NCBI RefSeq assembly: GCF_000622325.1
Contig: NZ_JASE01000005.1
Span: 3,658,001-3,722,000 of the forward strand
Direction: 5' to 3'
Length of the DNA stretch: 64,000 bases
Origin: Sulfitobacter geojensis
GTDB lineage: Bacteria; Pseudomonadota; Alphaproteobacteria; Rhodobacterales; Rhodobacteraceae
Shown here: positions 44,840 through 55,557 of the stretch, in pieces
Position numbering within the stretch: position 1 is the first letter of the stretch
Layout: each line of letters starts with the position of its first letter
Made by a program: the position numbers and the translations under genes
The notes under the pieces: model-generated
Seen by the model: the letters and a program-made list of their open reading frames with translations, nothing else
Told to the model about the DNA's origin: nothing
The model's database searches: none

Positions 44840-45508
44840 TCAGGAAGGGTTCGGCAGGATCACGATCTCGACGCGGCGGTTCTGTGCCTTGCCCTCAGGT
44901 GTCAGGTTGCTCGCAACCGGCTGGCTTTCCCCGCGACCGAAGGTGCGCACACGCTGTGGCGGCACACCGCTGTTGATCAGCACATTCGCCACGGATTGTG
45001 CGCGGCTTTCGGAAAGAGTCTGGTTATAGGCTGCGTCGCCGTCGCTGTCGGTGTGACCGACAATTTGCAATGTTGAGTCCGCGTAAACCTGAACGTTCTG
45101 TGCCAAGGCGCGCAAATCACCCTGCAAGGTCGGCGTCAGAACACTGCTGTCTGTTGCAAACAACAGGTTGTTGGGCAGGGTCACGATCAAACGATCACCC
45201 GTGTTGGTAATCGCCACGTTAGACCCCATCTGCTGGCGCAGTTCGGCCTCTTGCTTGTCAAGGTTGTAACCGATACCCGCGCCCAGCGCGCCCCCAACAA
45301 CCGCACCGACCAGCGCGCCATCACCGCGGTTGTCGTCTTTGGCCAAAGCGCCGATCAGGGCACCGGAGGCCGCACCGATCAAAGCGCCGTTCTTGGTTTT
45401 CTGGTTCGGATCACCCGGCTGCGCCAGAATACCGGCGGGTTGCGTACATGCGCCAAGCGCAAGCGAACCGGCCACTGCTGCGGCCAAGGAAAGTTTCGAA
45501 GAAATCAT
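44840..45508 (-). CDS. OmpA-family outer-membrane lipoprotein with glycine zipper
   Basis: The 222-residue precursor has a lipoprotein signal with lipobox LGAC and Cys21. A glycine zipper (GALIGAASGALIGALAKD, GAVVGGALGAGIGYNLD) follows, then an OmpA C-terminal domain with TLQIVGHTDSDGDAAYNQTL and the peptidoglycan-binding signature SESRAQSVANVLIN and RVRTFGRGESQPVASN. It resembles YiaD/Lpp-type proteins that tie the outer membrane to the cell wall. It is a single-gene unit with its own terminator. Confidence 0.9.
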   Translation of the reverse strand: MISSKLSLAAAVAGSLALGACTQPAGILAQPGDPNQKTKNGALIGAASGALIGALAKDDNRGDGALVGAVVGGALGAGIGYNLDKQEAELRQQMGSNVAITNTGDRLIVTLPNNLLFATDSSVLTPTLQGDLRALAQNVQVYADSTLQIVGHTDSDGDAAYNQTLSESRAQSVANVLINSGVPPQRVRTFGRGESQPVASNLTPEGKAQNRRVEIVILPNPS

Positions 45509-45635
45509 AGCTACTGCCTTTGTGTTCGGGCCCCGTTCGGGCAGGGCGCATTATTCAATGCGGTATATATGGGGTCGCCACCGGATAAAATCACGGGGAA
45601 ATATGCATCGGCAGTATCTTGCCTAGGCACACGGG

Positions 45636-46499
45636 CTAAACCTCTGCCCGCGCGGCCTCGAACGCCAGCATCGCGCGTTTCACTGGCAATCCCCAGTGAT
45701 AACCGCCCAAAGCCCCCGATTTACGCAGGGCACGGTGGCAGGGGATCAACCACGACACCGGATTGCGCCCCACCGCAGTGCCAACCGCGCGCACCGCTTT
45801 GGGATTGCCGATGGCGCTGGCAATATCGGAATAGGTGGTCACATGACCCGAAGGGACCCGCAGCAATGCTTCCCAGACCTTGATCTGGAAAGGCGCGCCG
45901 ATCAGGTAAACCGGTGCCTTGTCGCGTGTGCTATCTTCGGCACCAAAGGCGGTGAGTACCCAAGGGCGCAACCTGTCCGCATCCTCGACAAAGGTTGCGT
46001 TCGGCCAGCGCGTGACCAGATCCTGCATCGCTGCATCCTTGCCCATCTCCGCTGCGAGTGCGAGACCGCAAATGCCCCTTTCCGTGCCCATCACCAGCGC
46101 CAGCCCGAAGGGGCTGTCAAACCACCCCCAATACACGGTCAGCCCCGCCCCCGCGCGGGCAAATTCACCCGGGCTCATCGCCTCCCAACGCAGAAACATG
46201 TCGTGCAGACGTCCCGTACCGGACAGGCCGACCTCATGCGCGGCTTGCAAGGTGGTGGCGCGGTCGCGCAGCATTTCCTTGGCCTGCCCCAGCATCAGAT
46301 ATTGCTGATAGCGCTTCGGGGACACGCCGACCCAACGTGAGAACAGCCGCTGGAAATGTGCGGGCGACATGCCCATCGCCTCGGCAATCTGTTCAAGGGT
46401 CAGGGATTCTTCGGCCCCGTCAAGCAGTTCAATGGCGCGGCGCATGACCTGATAGTGATAGCCGTCGTCAAATGCGGGGATGTGTGTTGTCTGGTTCAT
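45636..46499 (-). CDS. AraC-type regulator / methylated-DNA-protein-cysteine methyltransferase (Ada-like, without the N-terminal Ada domain)
   Basis: The 287-residue protein joins an AraC helix-turn-helix domain (ITLEQ-like segment LTLEQIAEAMGMSPAHFQRL, about 33-52) to an O6-methylguanine methyltransferase domain. The latter has the acceptor Cys254 in WLIPCHRAL and the DNA-binding AIGNPKAVRAVGTAVGRNP. It repairs O6-methylguanine by irreversible transfer. The Ada N-terminal zinc domain that senses methyl phosphotriesters is absent, so methylation-triggered activation as in E. coli Ada is not expected by the same route. It is divergent from nth, another repair gene. Confidence 0.92.
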   Translation of the reverse strand: MNQTTHIPAFDDGYHYQVMRRAIELLDGAEESLTLEQIAEAMGMSPAHFQRLFSRWVGVSPKRYQQYLMLGQAKEMLRDRATTLQAAHEVGLSGTGRLHDMFLRWEAMSPGEFARAGAGLTVYWGWFDSPFGLALVMGTERGICGLALAAEMGKDAAMQDLVTRWPNATFVEDADRLRPWVLTAFGAEDSTRDKAPVYLIGAPFQIKVWEALLRVPSGHVTTYSDIASAIGNPKAVRAVGTAVGRNPVSWLIPCHRALRKSGALGGYHWGLPVKRAMLAFEAARAEV

Positions 46500-46590
46500 G
46501 CCCCCAATCTAGGCAGCAATTGCGGCCCTTGCGACCCGAAACATGCGCAACGGCTTGCCCCCCTTGCCGGTTTCGCCCATACCAACGCCC

Positions 46591-47238
46591 ATGGCAAAAC
46601 AGCTCGATTATCATACCATCCGCGCGATTTTCACCCGCTTTCAGGACGCCGATCCAGAGCCGAAGGGCGAATTGGACCACGTGAACGTCTATACCTTGGT
46701 CGTTGCCGTCGCCCTGTCGGCGCAGGCCACCGATGCCGGTGTGAACAAAGCAACGAAAGAGCTGTTCAAGGTGGCCGACACCCCGCAGAAAATGCTGGAC
46801 TTGGGGTTGGACGGGCTGACCGACCATATCAAAACCATTGGATTGTTTCGCCAGAAAGCGAAGAATGTGATGAAGCTGAGCCAAATTCTGGTCGATGAGT
46901 ATGGCGGTGAAGTGCCAAACTCACGCGCCGCGCTGCAATCCCTGCCCGGTGTAGGACGCAAGACCGCCAATGTTGTGTTGAACATGTGGTGGCAACAGCC
47001 CGCGCAAGCCGTCGACACCCATATTTTCCGGGTCGGCAATCGCACCGGCATCGCCCCCGGCAAAACCGTAGAGGCCGTGGAGCGCGCGGTCGAAGACAAC
47101 ATTCCCGCGGATTTCCAGTTGCATGCGCATCACTGGCTGATCCTGCACGGGCGCTATCACTGTAAGGCACGCAAACCCATGTGCCCGACATGCATAATCA
47201 AGGACCTCTGCCCTTTCGAGGACAAGACCGTCCACTAA
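46591..47238 (+). CDS. nth: Endonuclease III Nth
   Basis: The 215-residue DNA glycosylase/AP lyase removes oxidised pyrimidines. The helix-hairpin-helix LPGVGRKTA is at 118-126, catalytic Lys124 and Asp142 correspond to E. coli Lys120 and Asp138, and Cys191, 198, 201 and 207 (spacing 6-2-5) bind the [4Fe-4S] cluster. The ATG at 46591 gives the normal N-terminus; 16 further in-frame codons upstream are not conserved-looking. It is 18 bp upstream of the adenosine kinase gene on the same strand. Confidence 0.95.
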   Translation: MAKQLDYHTIRAIFTRFQDADPEPKGELDHVNVYTLVVAVALSAQATDAGVNKATKELFKVADTPQKMLDLGLDGLTDHIKTIGLFRQKAKNVMKLSQILVDEYGGEVPNSRAALQSLPGVGRKTANVVLNMWWQQPAQAVDTHIFRVGNRTGIAPGKTVEAVERAVEDNIPADFQLHAHHWLILHGRYHCKARKPMCPTCIIKDLCPFEDKTVH

Positions 47239-47256
47239 TCCCCAAAGGAAAACGAC

Positions 47257-48246
47257 ATGAAAACCTATGACCTTGTTGGCATCGGCAACGCCGTTGTGGA
47301 TGTGATCACCCAAACCGATGACCCTTTTCTGGCCGAAATGGGCATTGAAAAAGGCATAATGCAACTGATCGAACAGGACCGCGCCGAAGTGCTGTATGGC
47401 GCAATGAACGAACGCGTGCAGACCCCCGGCGGTGCAGTGGCAAACACCATCGCTGGGGCTGGTGCGCTTGGCATGCAATCCGCCTTTATCGGGCGTGTGC
47501 GCGACGATTCATTGGGCCGGTTTTATGCCAGCGCCATGACAGATCACGGCATCGACTTTGTGAACCCGCCGGTAGCGGATGGCGAAACGCCGACCTCGCG
47601 CTGCATGATTTTTGTCACGCCGGACGGCGAGCGTTCTTTGAACACCTATCTGGGCATTTCAACCGGCCTGACCTCGGCAGATGTGCCCGAAGCGGTCAGC
47701 GGCAACGCCAAACTGATGTTCCTCGAAGGCTATCTGTTTGACCATGACGCAGGTAAAACCGCCTTTCGCGAAGCGGCACGTGCGACCAAAGCGGGCGGCG
47801 GTATGGCCGGCATCGCAATTTCCGATCCGTTCTGCGTTGAACGCCACCGCGCCGATTTCCTGTCTCTCATCAAAAACGATCTGGGCTATGTCATCGGCAA
47901 CGAAGCCGAGTTGAAGTCGTTGTTCGAAACTGATGACCTTGAGGTCGCGCTTTCTAAAACTGCCGACATTTGCGCCAACGTCGTGTGCACCCGTTCAGGC
48001 GACGGTGTGGCATTGATAAAGGACGGCGCACGCGTTGATGTCGGTGTCACATCTGTAACGCCGGTGGATGCCACCGGGGCGGGCGATCAGTTTGCCGCCG
48101 GTTACCTTTACGGTTTGTCCAAAGGGGCTGACCTTGAAACCTGTGGACGCATGGGCAACCTCTGTGCTGGCGAAGTTATCAGCCACATCGGCCCGCGCCC
48201 GCAAAAGGACATGCTGGCCGCATTCAAAGCCGAAGGTTTGGTGTAA
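47257..48246 (+). CDS. Adenosine kinase, PfkB family
   Basis: The 329-residue sugar/nucleoside kinase starts with DLVGIGNAVVDVI and has the PfkB-1 region PGGAVANTIAGAGALG near 59-74. PfkB-2 is VDATGAGDQFAAGYLYGLSKG near 269-289, with the catalytic Asp in GAGD. The SRCMIFVTPDGERSLNTYLG segment is typical of bacterial adenosine kinases (Adk type), although related members phosphorylate ribose or other nucleosides. It salvages adenosine to AMP. It lies 18 bp after nth and 4 bp before an acetyltransferase gene, so the three are probably one operon. Confidence 0.88.
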   Translation: MKTYDLVGIGNAVVDVITQTDDPFLAEMGIEKGIMQLIEQDRAEVLYGAMNERVQTPGGAVANTIAGAGALGMQSAFIGRVRDDSLGRFYASAMTDHGIDFVNPPVADGETPTSRCMIFVTPDGERSLNTYLGISTGLTSADVPEAVSGNAKLMFLEGYLFDHDAGKTAFREAARATKAGGGMAGIAISDPFCVERHRADFLSLIKNDLGYVIGNEAELKSLFETDDLEVALSKTADICANVVCTRSGDGVALIKDGARVDVGVTSVTPVDATGAGDQFAAGYLYGLSKGADLETCGRMGNLCAGEVISHIGPRPQKDMLAAFKAEGLV

Positions 48247-48250
48247 GCAT

Positions 48251-48841
48251 ATGCTGACGGATGGATATCACGACGTGCCTGACGGCAAAGTTGCGATGGT
48301 GGTCACGCAACTCGAAATGAAATCGCAGGCAGCGCGGCGCGACGTGGCCTTACCGCAGGGGGTCACCTTTCGCAAAGCCACCCCCGATCTGGCGTGGTAT
48401 CGCGATGTCTACGCTCGCGTCGGCTCCCCCTGGATGTGGTTCGGACGCCGCAGATTGGACGATGCCGCGCTCATGGAAATATTGAATGACCCAGAGGTCG
48501 CGGTGTTTACCCTGTCGCGGGACGGACAGGACGAAGCCTTGCTGGAGCTGGATTTTCGCCAGCCCGGCGCATGTGAACTGGCTCACTTCGGATTAACGCC
48601 AAAGCTGATTGGCAGTGGCGCAGGCCGGTATTTGATGAATCAGGCAATCGGGCAGGCATGGGCCGCGCCAATCACGCGGTTCCATCTGAATACCTGCACG
48701 TTCGACAGTCCACAGGCGCTGGATTTTTACATCCGCAGCGGGTTCACCCCGTATCACCGCAAAATCGAGCTGGCCGATGATCCCCGCCTTACCGGCCTGT
48801 TGCCGGAAGATGCCGCACCCCATGTGCCCTTGATCCGTTAA
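48251..48841 (+). CDS. GNAT-family N-acetyltransferase
   Basis: The 196-residue protein has the GNAT acetyl-CoA binding region HFGLTPKLIGSGAGRYLMNQ (about 115-134) followed by the final strand segment FDSPQALDFYIRSGFTPYHR. The ATG at 48251 lies 4 bp after the adenosine kinase stop. A longer frame into that gene is ignored because it has no ribosome binding site. The acceptor substrate is not known. Its stop overlaps the convergent hypothetical gene by 4 bp. Confidence 0.85.
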   Translation: MLTDGYHDVPDGKVAMVVTQLEMKSQAARRDVALPQGVTFRKATPDLAWYRDVYARVGSPWMWFGRRRLDDAALMEILNDPEVAVFTLSRDGQDEALLELDFRQPGACELAHFGLTPKLIGSGAGRYLMNQAIGQAWAAPITRFHLNTCTFDSPQALDFYIRSGFTPYHRKIELADDPRLTGLLPEDAAPHVPLIR

Positions 48842-49317
48842 TCGCCCGTGCAATTCTGTTCGGTCATGCACTGCGTGACCTGTTTTAGCATCGCGGGTTT
48901 CGGCGTTGCAAAAGCCGTGCCGCCACACGGGGAGACGCGCATCGCATAGCCGTCGGCATCCTTGCGCACAAAGGCGAGTATATCCTCGCCGTTCTGAACC
49001 TGCCCGCACCATTGGCTGAGGCAGGTCACCTCAAGCGTCAATTGCCGGTCAAACGGTACTGTGAAACCGCTGTCGTTCAGCGATTTCCCTTTCAACGCTG
49101 CGGACAGTTTGGTCATCCGTGGCGGCCGCTGATCCCCCATCATGCCTTTGGGCAGTTCGGACATGTCCAATGTCAGACGGCCATGGACCACAACATATTC
49201 TTCCTTGGCCGCATCAAACTGCGCGTAGCTGCGCAGCACATCAGGGGCAAGACAGGACAACGCCAATGCAGGCATCGGCGCAGAGATGGCCAAGGCAAGG
49301 GCCAAAAGGCGTATCAT
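48838..49317 (-). CDS. Periplasmic protein of unknown function with conserved cysteines
   Basis: The 159-residue precursor has a signal peptide ([19 protein letters not shown], cleavage near residue 20). The mature protein has six cysteines: one right after cleavage (SCLAPDV), CLSQWC in the middle, SPCGG, and QCMTEQNC near the end. This suggests disulfide bonds in the periplasm. No family is recognised. It overlaps rppH by 4 bp on the same strand, so it is expressed with that gene. Confidence 0.78.
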   Translation of the reverse strand: MIRLLALALAISAPMPALALSCLAPDVLRSYAQFDAAKEEYVVVHGRLTLDMSELPKGMMGDQRPPRMTKLSAALKGKSLNDSGFTVPFDRQLTLEVTCLSQWCGQVQNGEDILAFVRKDADGYAMRVSPCGGTAFATPKPAMLKQVTQCMTEQNCTGD

Positions 49318-49802
49318 AAGTGCTCCTTGAATTCGCTCAGCACCACCTCGTAGACCGCGCGTTTGAACGGGACGATGCTGTCCAGCAATTCATTCACCGG
49401 CAGCCATTTCCATGCTGAAAACTCCTGATGCTCGGTCACGATATTGACCTGCGCGTCCTCACCGTGAAACCGCATCAAAAACCACTTCTGTTTCTGCCCG
49501 CGAAACCGGCCCTTCCACAATTGCGGTACCAGATCTTGCGGCAAATCATAGGGCACCCAATCTGCGGTTTCCGCCACAACCGTGACCAGATCACGTGAAA
49601 CACCGGTCTCTTCCTCCAGCTCGCGCAGCGCCGCTTCGCCTGCGTCCTCGTCCTTTTCCACGCCCCCTTGGGGCATCTGCCAGGCATCGGAATGGCGATC
49701 CATGCGCTGCCCGACAAACACCCGCCCGTCGGCATTCAACAACATCACACCGGCGCAGGGGCGGTAGGGCAGCTTGGCAATTTCTTCGGGGGTCATGTGC
49801 AT
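49314..49802 (-). CDS. rppH: RNA pyrophosphohydrolase RppH (Nudix)
   Basis: The 162-residue hydrolase has a complete Nudix box from Gly46 to Val68 ([20 protein letters not shown], then TGV), with Glu61, Glu64 and Glu65 as metal ligands. WQMPQGG before it is the RppH/NudH signature. It removes pyrophosphate from the 5' end of mRNA and so starts decay. It is divergent from fadH across 162 bp and is followed by a secreted protein gene with a 4-bp overlap. Confidence 0.93.
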   Translation of the reverse strand: MHMTPEEIAKLPYRPCAGVMLLNADGRVFVGQRMDRHSDAWQMPQGGVEKDEDAGEAALRELEEETGVSRDLVTVVAETADWVPYDLPQDLVPQLWKGRFRGQKQKWFLMRFHGEDAQVNIVTEHQEFSAWKWLPVNELLDSIVPFKRAVYEVVLSEFKEHL

Positions 49803-49805
49803 TGA

Positions 49806-51992
<2,187 letters not shown>

Positions 51993-52000
51993 ACTTCAGT

Positions 52001-52036
52001 GGACGCAGGGGCGCCAAGCAATGTGTCCCTGCGTCC
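52001..52036 (+). other. 10-bp perfect stem-loop after fadH
   Basis: GGACGCAGGG (52001-52010) pairs with CCCTGCGTCC (52027-52036) around a 16-nt loop, beginning 9 bp after the fadH stop. No T run follows, so it may terminate weakly, need Rho, or protect the mRNA end. Confidence 0.5.
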
Positions 52037-52107
52037 GCGCCATTACGCCCTGCGCGAATCCACCGCCAGCCGCAGCATGGCGATTTGCGTCCTGGAAACA
52101 CAGCGTT

Positions 52108-52213
52108 CACTTGTTTCCGTGCCCGCAACGATCCCCGCAAATACCTTGCAACTGTCTCACCCCTGCCCCCTTCCTGCCCGAATTGGCCGCCATACCATCG
52201 CTTGAAACAAGTG
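52108..52213. promoter_or_regulatory. Inverted repeat flanking the lysR promoter
   Basis: CACTTGTTTC at 52108-52117 recurs as the exact reverse complement GAAACAAGTG at 52204-52213, 96 bp apart. The second copy ends 16 bp before the lysR ATG and is overlapped by TTGAAACAAGTGATGTGAA. Such spaced sites would suit LysR-type autoregulation with DNA looping. Confidence 0.4.
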
Positions 52214-52229
52214 ATGTGAAGGAGCGGGT

Positions 52230-53135
52230 ATGGACCGCCTGACAGAGATGGAAGCTTTCGCCACCGTGGTGGATCAAGGTGGCTTTACCGACGCGGCAAA
52301 GAAAATGGGGATTTCAAAATCCGCGGTTTCAAAACATGTCTCCTCGCTGGAGGCACGTTTGGGTGCGCGATTGCTGAACCGCACCACACGACGTGTATCG
52401 CCCACCGAAATCGGCCTTGCCTATTATGACCGCGCCCGTCGTGTTCTGAATGATGCGGGTGAAGCCGACGCGTTGGTCACCTCCATGCAATCCGCGCCCT
52501 CGGGTCTTTTACGCATTTCGGTTGCTACGGATTTCGGTGTGAACCACCTGTCGCCTGCCCTTTCGGAGTTCCTAAGCGATTTCCCTGACATTACGGTCAA
52601 TATGGTGCTGAACAACCGTTATGTTGAGCTGATCAGCGAAGGTTTCGACATGGCCGTGCGCATCGGTGAGCTGGAAGACAGCACATTGCGGGCCCGTAAA
52701 TTAACGGAAACCACGAAACGCATGATCGCATCGCCCAAGTATTTCGAACAATACGGCCGTCCCGAAAAGATCGACGATCTGAACGATCACAAGCTGCTGC
52801 ATTATTCAAACCAGTCCAGCGGCAATGTCTGGAAACTGACGGCCCCGTCCGGTGAAAAACGTCAGGTCCGTACTGCCGGTTGGTTGTCTGTGAACGACGG
52901 ACAGTCCCTGCTGAACGCGGCAATCTCCGGCCTTGGCATCGCCTATCTGCCCAGCTTTCTATACGCCGAAGCCATGGAAAAAGGTCTGGTCGAGGACGCC
53001 ATTCCAGACCTGCCGCAAGAAACCCAAGGTATTTATGCCGTCTATCCTCCGGGTCGCTTTACCCAACCCAAGGTCCGCGCCTTCATCGACTTTCTGGTTC
53101 ATGAATTCGCCGACAAAGGCCCCAGCGACTGGTGA
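52230..53135 (+). CDS. LysR-family transcriptional regulator
   Basis: The 301-residue protein has the LysR helix-turn-helix (FTDAAKKMGISKSAVSKHVS, about 18-37, then LEARLGARLLNRTTRRVSPT) and a periplasmic-binding-like effector domain. It is of the CrgA/DsdC-like group that often regulates efflux or aromatic metabolism. It stands alone between fadH and an envelope lipoprotein gene, with GGAG before the ATG and a strong terminator after the stop. The target is not obvious; its own promoter region has an inverted repeat. Confidence 0.9.
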   Translation: MDRLTEMEAFATVVDQGGFTDAAKKMGISKSAVSKHVSSLEARLGARLLNRTTRRVSPTEIGLAYYDRARRVLNDAGEADALVTSMQSAPSGLLRISVATDFGVNHLSPALSEFLSDFPDITVNMVLNNRYVELISEGFDMAVRIGELEDSTLRARKLTETTKRMIASPKYFEQYGRPEKIDDLNDHKLLHYSNQSSGNVWKLTAPSGEKRQVRTAGWLSVNDGQSLLNAAISGLGIAYLPSFLYAEAMEKGLVEDAIPDLPQETQGIYAVYPPGRFTQPKVRAFIDFLVHEFADKGPSDW

Positions 53136-53176
53136 TACCTACACCCTTTTCTACACCGCTTCCCTCGGTGAAACTT

Positions 53177-53212
53177 ACCCCCCGGTGCGTCAAACGCGTC
53201 GGGGGGTTTTTT
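53177..53212 (+). terminator. Intrinsic terminator of the LysR gene
   Basis: ACCCCCCGGTGCG (53177-53189) pairs with CGCGTCGGGGGGT (53195-53207, one G-T wobble) and is followed by a run of T to 53212. It lies 41 bp after the stop codon. Confidence 0.92.
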
Positions 53213-53318
53213 ATGTTTATCACTTTTCAAACATTCCCTCGTGGGTGGAAAGGTTGCCACAAATCGGCCCGAAACGCTGTGTATCCATCAGCGAAACAAT
53301 AACCCAAAGTACAGGCTC

Positions 53319-54038
53319 ATGATCAAACAACACACCCTCCTGCTGAGCATCGCAGCGCTAACCCTGAGCGCTTGCGCGCAAACCACGCCACATGCCCCGA
53401 CACGGCTTGAGACCAATCCGCTTGGGTTTCATGGCAGTGTGCTTGCCTCTGACGGGATGACCAAACAGGCGCGCCAGTTGAACGCGCATGCCAATGCGAT
53501 TGTGCGCGCGTCTACGTTGAAAGGGGCCATGATTGGCGCGGCTGTGGGCTGCGGTCTGGGCGTTCTGTCAGCCAGCAACGCCAGCAATTGCATCACCACT
53601 GCGGCAGTCGGGGCCGCGGGGGGTGCCGTCATTGGCAACATGGCGGGCAAAAAGGATGTGCAACGCCGGGTTACATTGGCCTCGCCCAATGCTCTGGTGC
53701 GCAATCTGCGTAAGGCGAATGACAATCTGGCGTCACTCCAGACCTCTTTGCCCGACCTTCTGGCGGCGCAAGATGCCCAGCTGAACAAACTGTCGCTTTC
53801 CCTTGCCGCTGGCCAGATCAGCAATGAAACGCATGATCAGCGCATAAAGGCCATTCGCGACGACCGCGCCAAGCTGGCAGAAGCCCTGTTAAACACCGCG
53901 CAACAATCACAAAAGGCGGCGACCAATCTGCGTGCAGCGGCGCAATCGGGGCACAGCGGGTTGGACTGGCATATCGGTGCCACGGATCAACTGGCCCGCG
54001 ACTCCCTGTCGTCGCGATCAAGCATCACCCTGCTTTAG
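53319..54038 (+). CDS. Glycine-zipper lipoprotein with helical C-terminal half
   Basis: The 239-residue precursor has a lipoprotein signal MIKQHTLLLSIAALTLSAC with lipidated Cys19. A glycine zipper follows (AMIGAAVGCGLGVLSASNAS, GAAGGAVIGNMAGKKD). The C-terminal half (about 120-239) is helical, with a likely coiled coil (NLRKANDNLASLQTSLPDLL). The ATG at 53319 is chosen because it starts the signal; an upstream frame of 26 codons begins just beyond the LysR terminator. Function is unknown; it is probably an outer-membrane lipoprotein. It converges on the OmpA-family gene with a 6-bp gap. Confidence 0.83.
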   Translation: MIKQHTLLLSIAALTLSACAQTTPHAPTRLETNPLGFHGSVLASDGMTKQARQLNAHANAIVRASTLKGAMIGAAVGCGLGVLSASNASNCITTAAVGAAGGAVIGNMAGKKDVQRRVTLASPNALVRNLRKANDNLASLQTSLPDLLAAQDAQLNKLSLSLAAGQISNETHDQRIKAIRDDRAKLAEALLNTAQQSQKAATNLRAAAQSGHSGLDWHIGATDQLARDSLSSRSSITLL

Positions 54039-54044
54039 CGACTT

Positions 54045-54980
54045 TCACGGCGCGCCCAACAGAACCACCTCAACGCGGCGGTTCTGTTCGCGACCTGCGT
54101 CTTCCAGATTACTGGCGACCGGTGCCAGATACCCCATGCCTTCGGCATCCATCCGCGCGCCGTCAACGCCATGACGTTCGATCAAACGCTGGCGCACAGA
54201 ACGCGCCCGCGCCCGTGACACCGTGATATTCGCATCCAGCCCGCCAACTGTATCGGTATGGCCAACCAAAGCGACGCGCAGATCAGGGCGGTCCTGCAAA
54301 AACGTGGCAAGGGCGGCAAGGCTTTCGAAAGGCCCTTTGCCAAGACTGCTGCTGCCGGTTTCGAAGTCCAGATCGCCCAACACGCTGTGCCCCTTACCCA
54401 GCAACGCCGCCGAAACATCGCCGATCTCGACCGCACCCGCGCCCACGGGCAATGCAGCGTCGGTTGTGACTGACAACGTTTCTTTCTCTGCGGTGCCGGC
54501 GCGAATGATCTGGACGTAGGCCGAGGTGGCAGAGGTGCTTGCCAATAGCGTCACTGCCTCGCGCAGATCGCCGTCGACCATCCGCAGCCCCGTCACAAAC
54601 TGGAAAGCGCGGATGTTAACGTACATGTTCGGGCCGGGCAGTGTTTCGGTCGCGAAACGAAAATCAAACCCGCCGCAGACCACATCCCGGCAATCCAGCG
54701 CAATCTCATACCCCGCTGCGATCAATTGCGCGCGCAGCGGCCGCATTACCTGAAACGGTGTCAGACCCGGTGAATCAAGTCGCCACGCCGCGCGCTGTAC
54801 CGCCCCTTCCAGCGTGACCATTGCCACCTGTCCGTTTTCAAACACTCCGATCGGCGCATCATAGATATCTGGGCCGGTGTCGCGCACCACGGTCTGGCGG
54901 GCGGTTGCAGGCAAGTTGAAATCGACGGCACCCGCAGGCCCCGCCACCATCAGCAAAAAGGCAAGGCCTGCGCGGATCAT
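54045..54980 (-). CDS. OmpA-family protein with signal peptide
   Basis: The 311-residue precursor has a Sec signal (MIRAGLAFLLMVAGPAGA). A ~175-residue N-terminal domain without recognised motifs has one cysteine pair in ALDCRDVVCGGF. The C-terminal OmpA peptidoglycan-binding domain (about 195-311) has VALVGHTDTVGGLDANITVS and RARSVRQRLIERHGVDG. It is probably anchored to the cell wall from the periplasm or outer membrane. It overlaps the upstream AhpD-like gene by 4 bp, an odd operon partner. Confidence 0.87.
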   Translation of the reverse strand: MIRAGLAFLLMVAGPAGAVDFNLPATARQTVVRDTGPDIYDAPIGVFENGQVAMVTLEGAVQRAAWRLDSPGLTPFQVMRPLRAQLIAAGYEIALDCRDVVCGGFDFRFATETLPGPNMYVNIRAFQFVTGLRMVDGDLREAVTLLASTSATSAYVQIIRAGTAEKETLSVTTDAALPVGAGAVEIGDVSAALLGKGHSVLGDLDFETGSSSLGKGPFESLAALATFLQDRPDLRVALVGHTDTVGGLDANITVSRARARSVRQRLIERHGVDGARMDAEGMGYLAPVASNLEDAGREQNRRVEVVLLGAP

Positions 54981-55549
54981 CGCGCCTGTGCGTGGTATTC
55001 GGCGTTGGGGCGCATGTCTGTGCCACTGGCCACGCGATTGGTCATGTTGAAAAACCCTACCACATTGGCAATGTCCCAGATGTCACGATCGGAAAACCCT
55101 GCGTCGCGCAGCGTTTGACGGTCTTTTTCTTCGACACTTGCGCTGTGTTGGGTCAGCTGCACTGCGAAATCCAGCATCGCACGTTGTTTGGCCGTAATAT
55201 TCGCCACGCGATAATTCATCACCAAGGCCTCCCCCAAGGCCGGATCACCGGACAACTCACGCACCGCTGCCCCGTGCGCCACAAGGCAATAGAAACACTT
55301 ATTGACCGAGGAGACGGCAACCGCGATCATCTCGCGTTCCAGTTTGGTGAGCGCGCTGTCGGCCAGCATCAGGTCGTTATAAAGGGCTGTGAACGCGTTC
55401 AACTTGTTCACATCAAAGGCATGAGCCCGCAGCACATTAGGCACCATGCCCAGTTTTTCCTGACAGATATCGAAATATTTCTGCGTGGCTTCCGGCAACG
55501 GATCCATCATCGGCAGGTCAAGGGCGGTGGGCATGTCGTCTTGCATCAT
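54977..55549 (-). CDS. AhpD/carboxymuconolactone-decarboxylase-like peroxidase-related protein
   Basis: The 190-residue protein has the redox motif CFYC (Cys85, Cys88) with His92 in the NKCFYCLVAHGAAV helix, the alkylhydroperoxidase AhpD-type active site. It likely reduces peroxides with a thiol partner in the cytoplasm. It matches the longer peroxidase-related enzymes (about 190 residues) rather than the 110-residue decarboxylases. It lies 8 bp after the acetyltransferase gene and overlaps the OmpA-family gene by 4 bp, third in a four-gene operon. Confidence 0.87.
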   Translation of the reverse strand: MMQDDMPTALDLPMMDPLPEATQKYFDICQEKLGMVPNVLRAHAFDVNKLNAFTALYNDLMLADSALTKLEREMIAVAVSSVNKCFYCLVAHGAAVRELSGDPALGEALVMNYRVANITAKQRAMLDFAVQLTQHSASVEEKDRQTLRDAGFSDRDIWDIANVVGFFNMTNRVASGTDMRPNAEYHAQAR

Positions 55550-55557
55550 CTGGTCCT

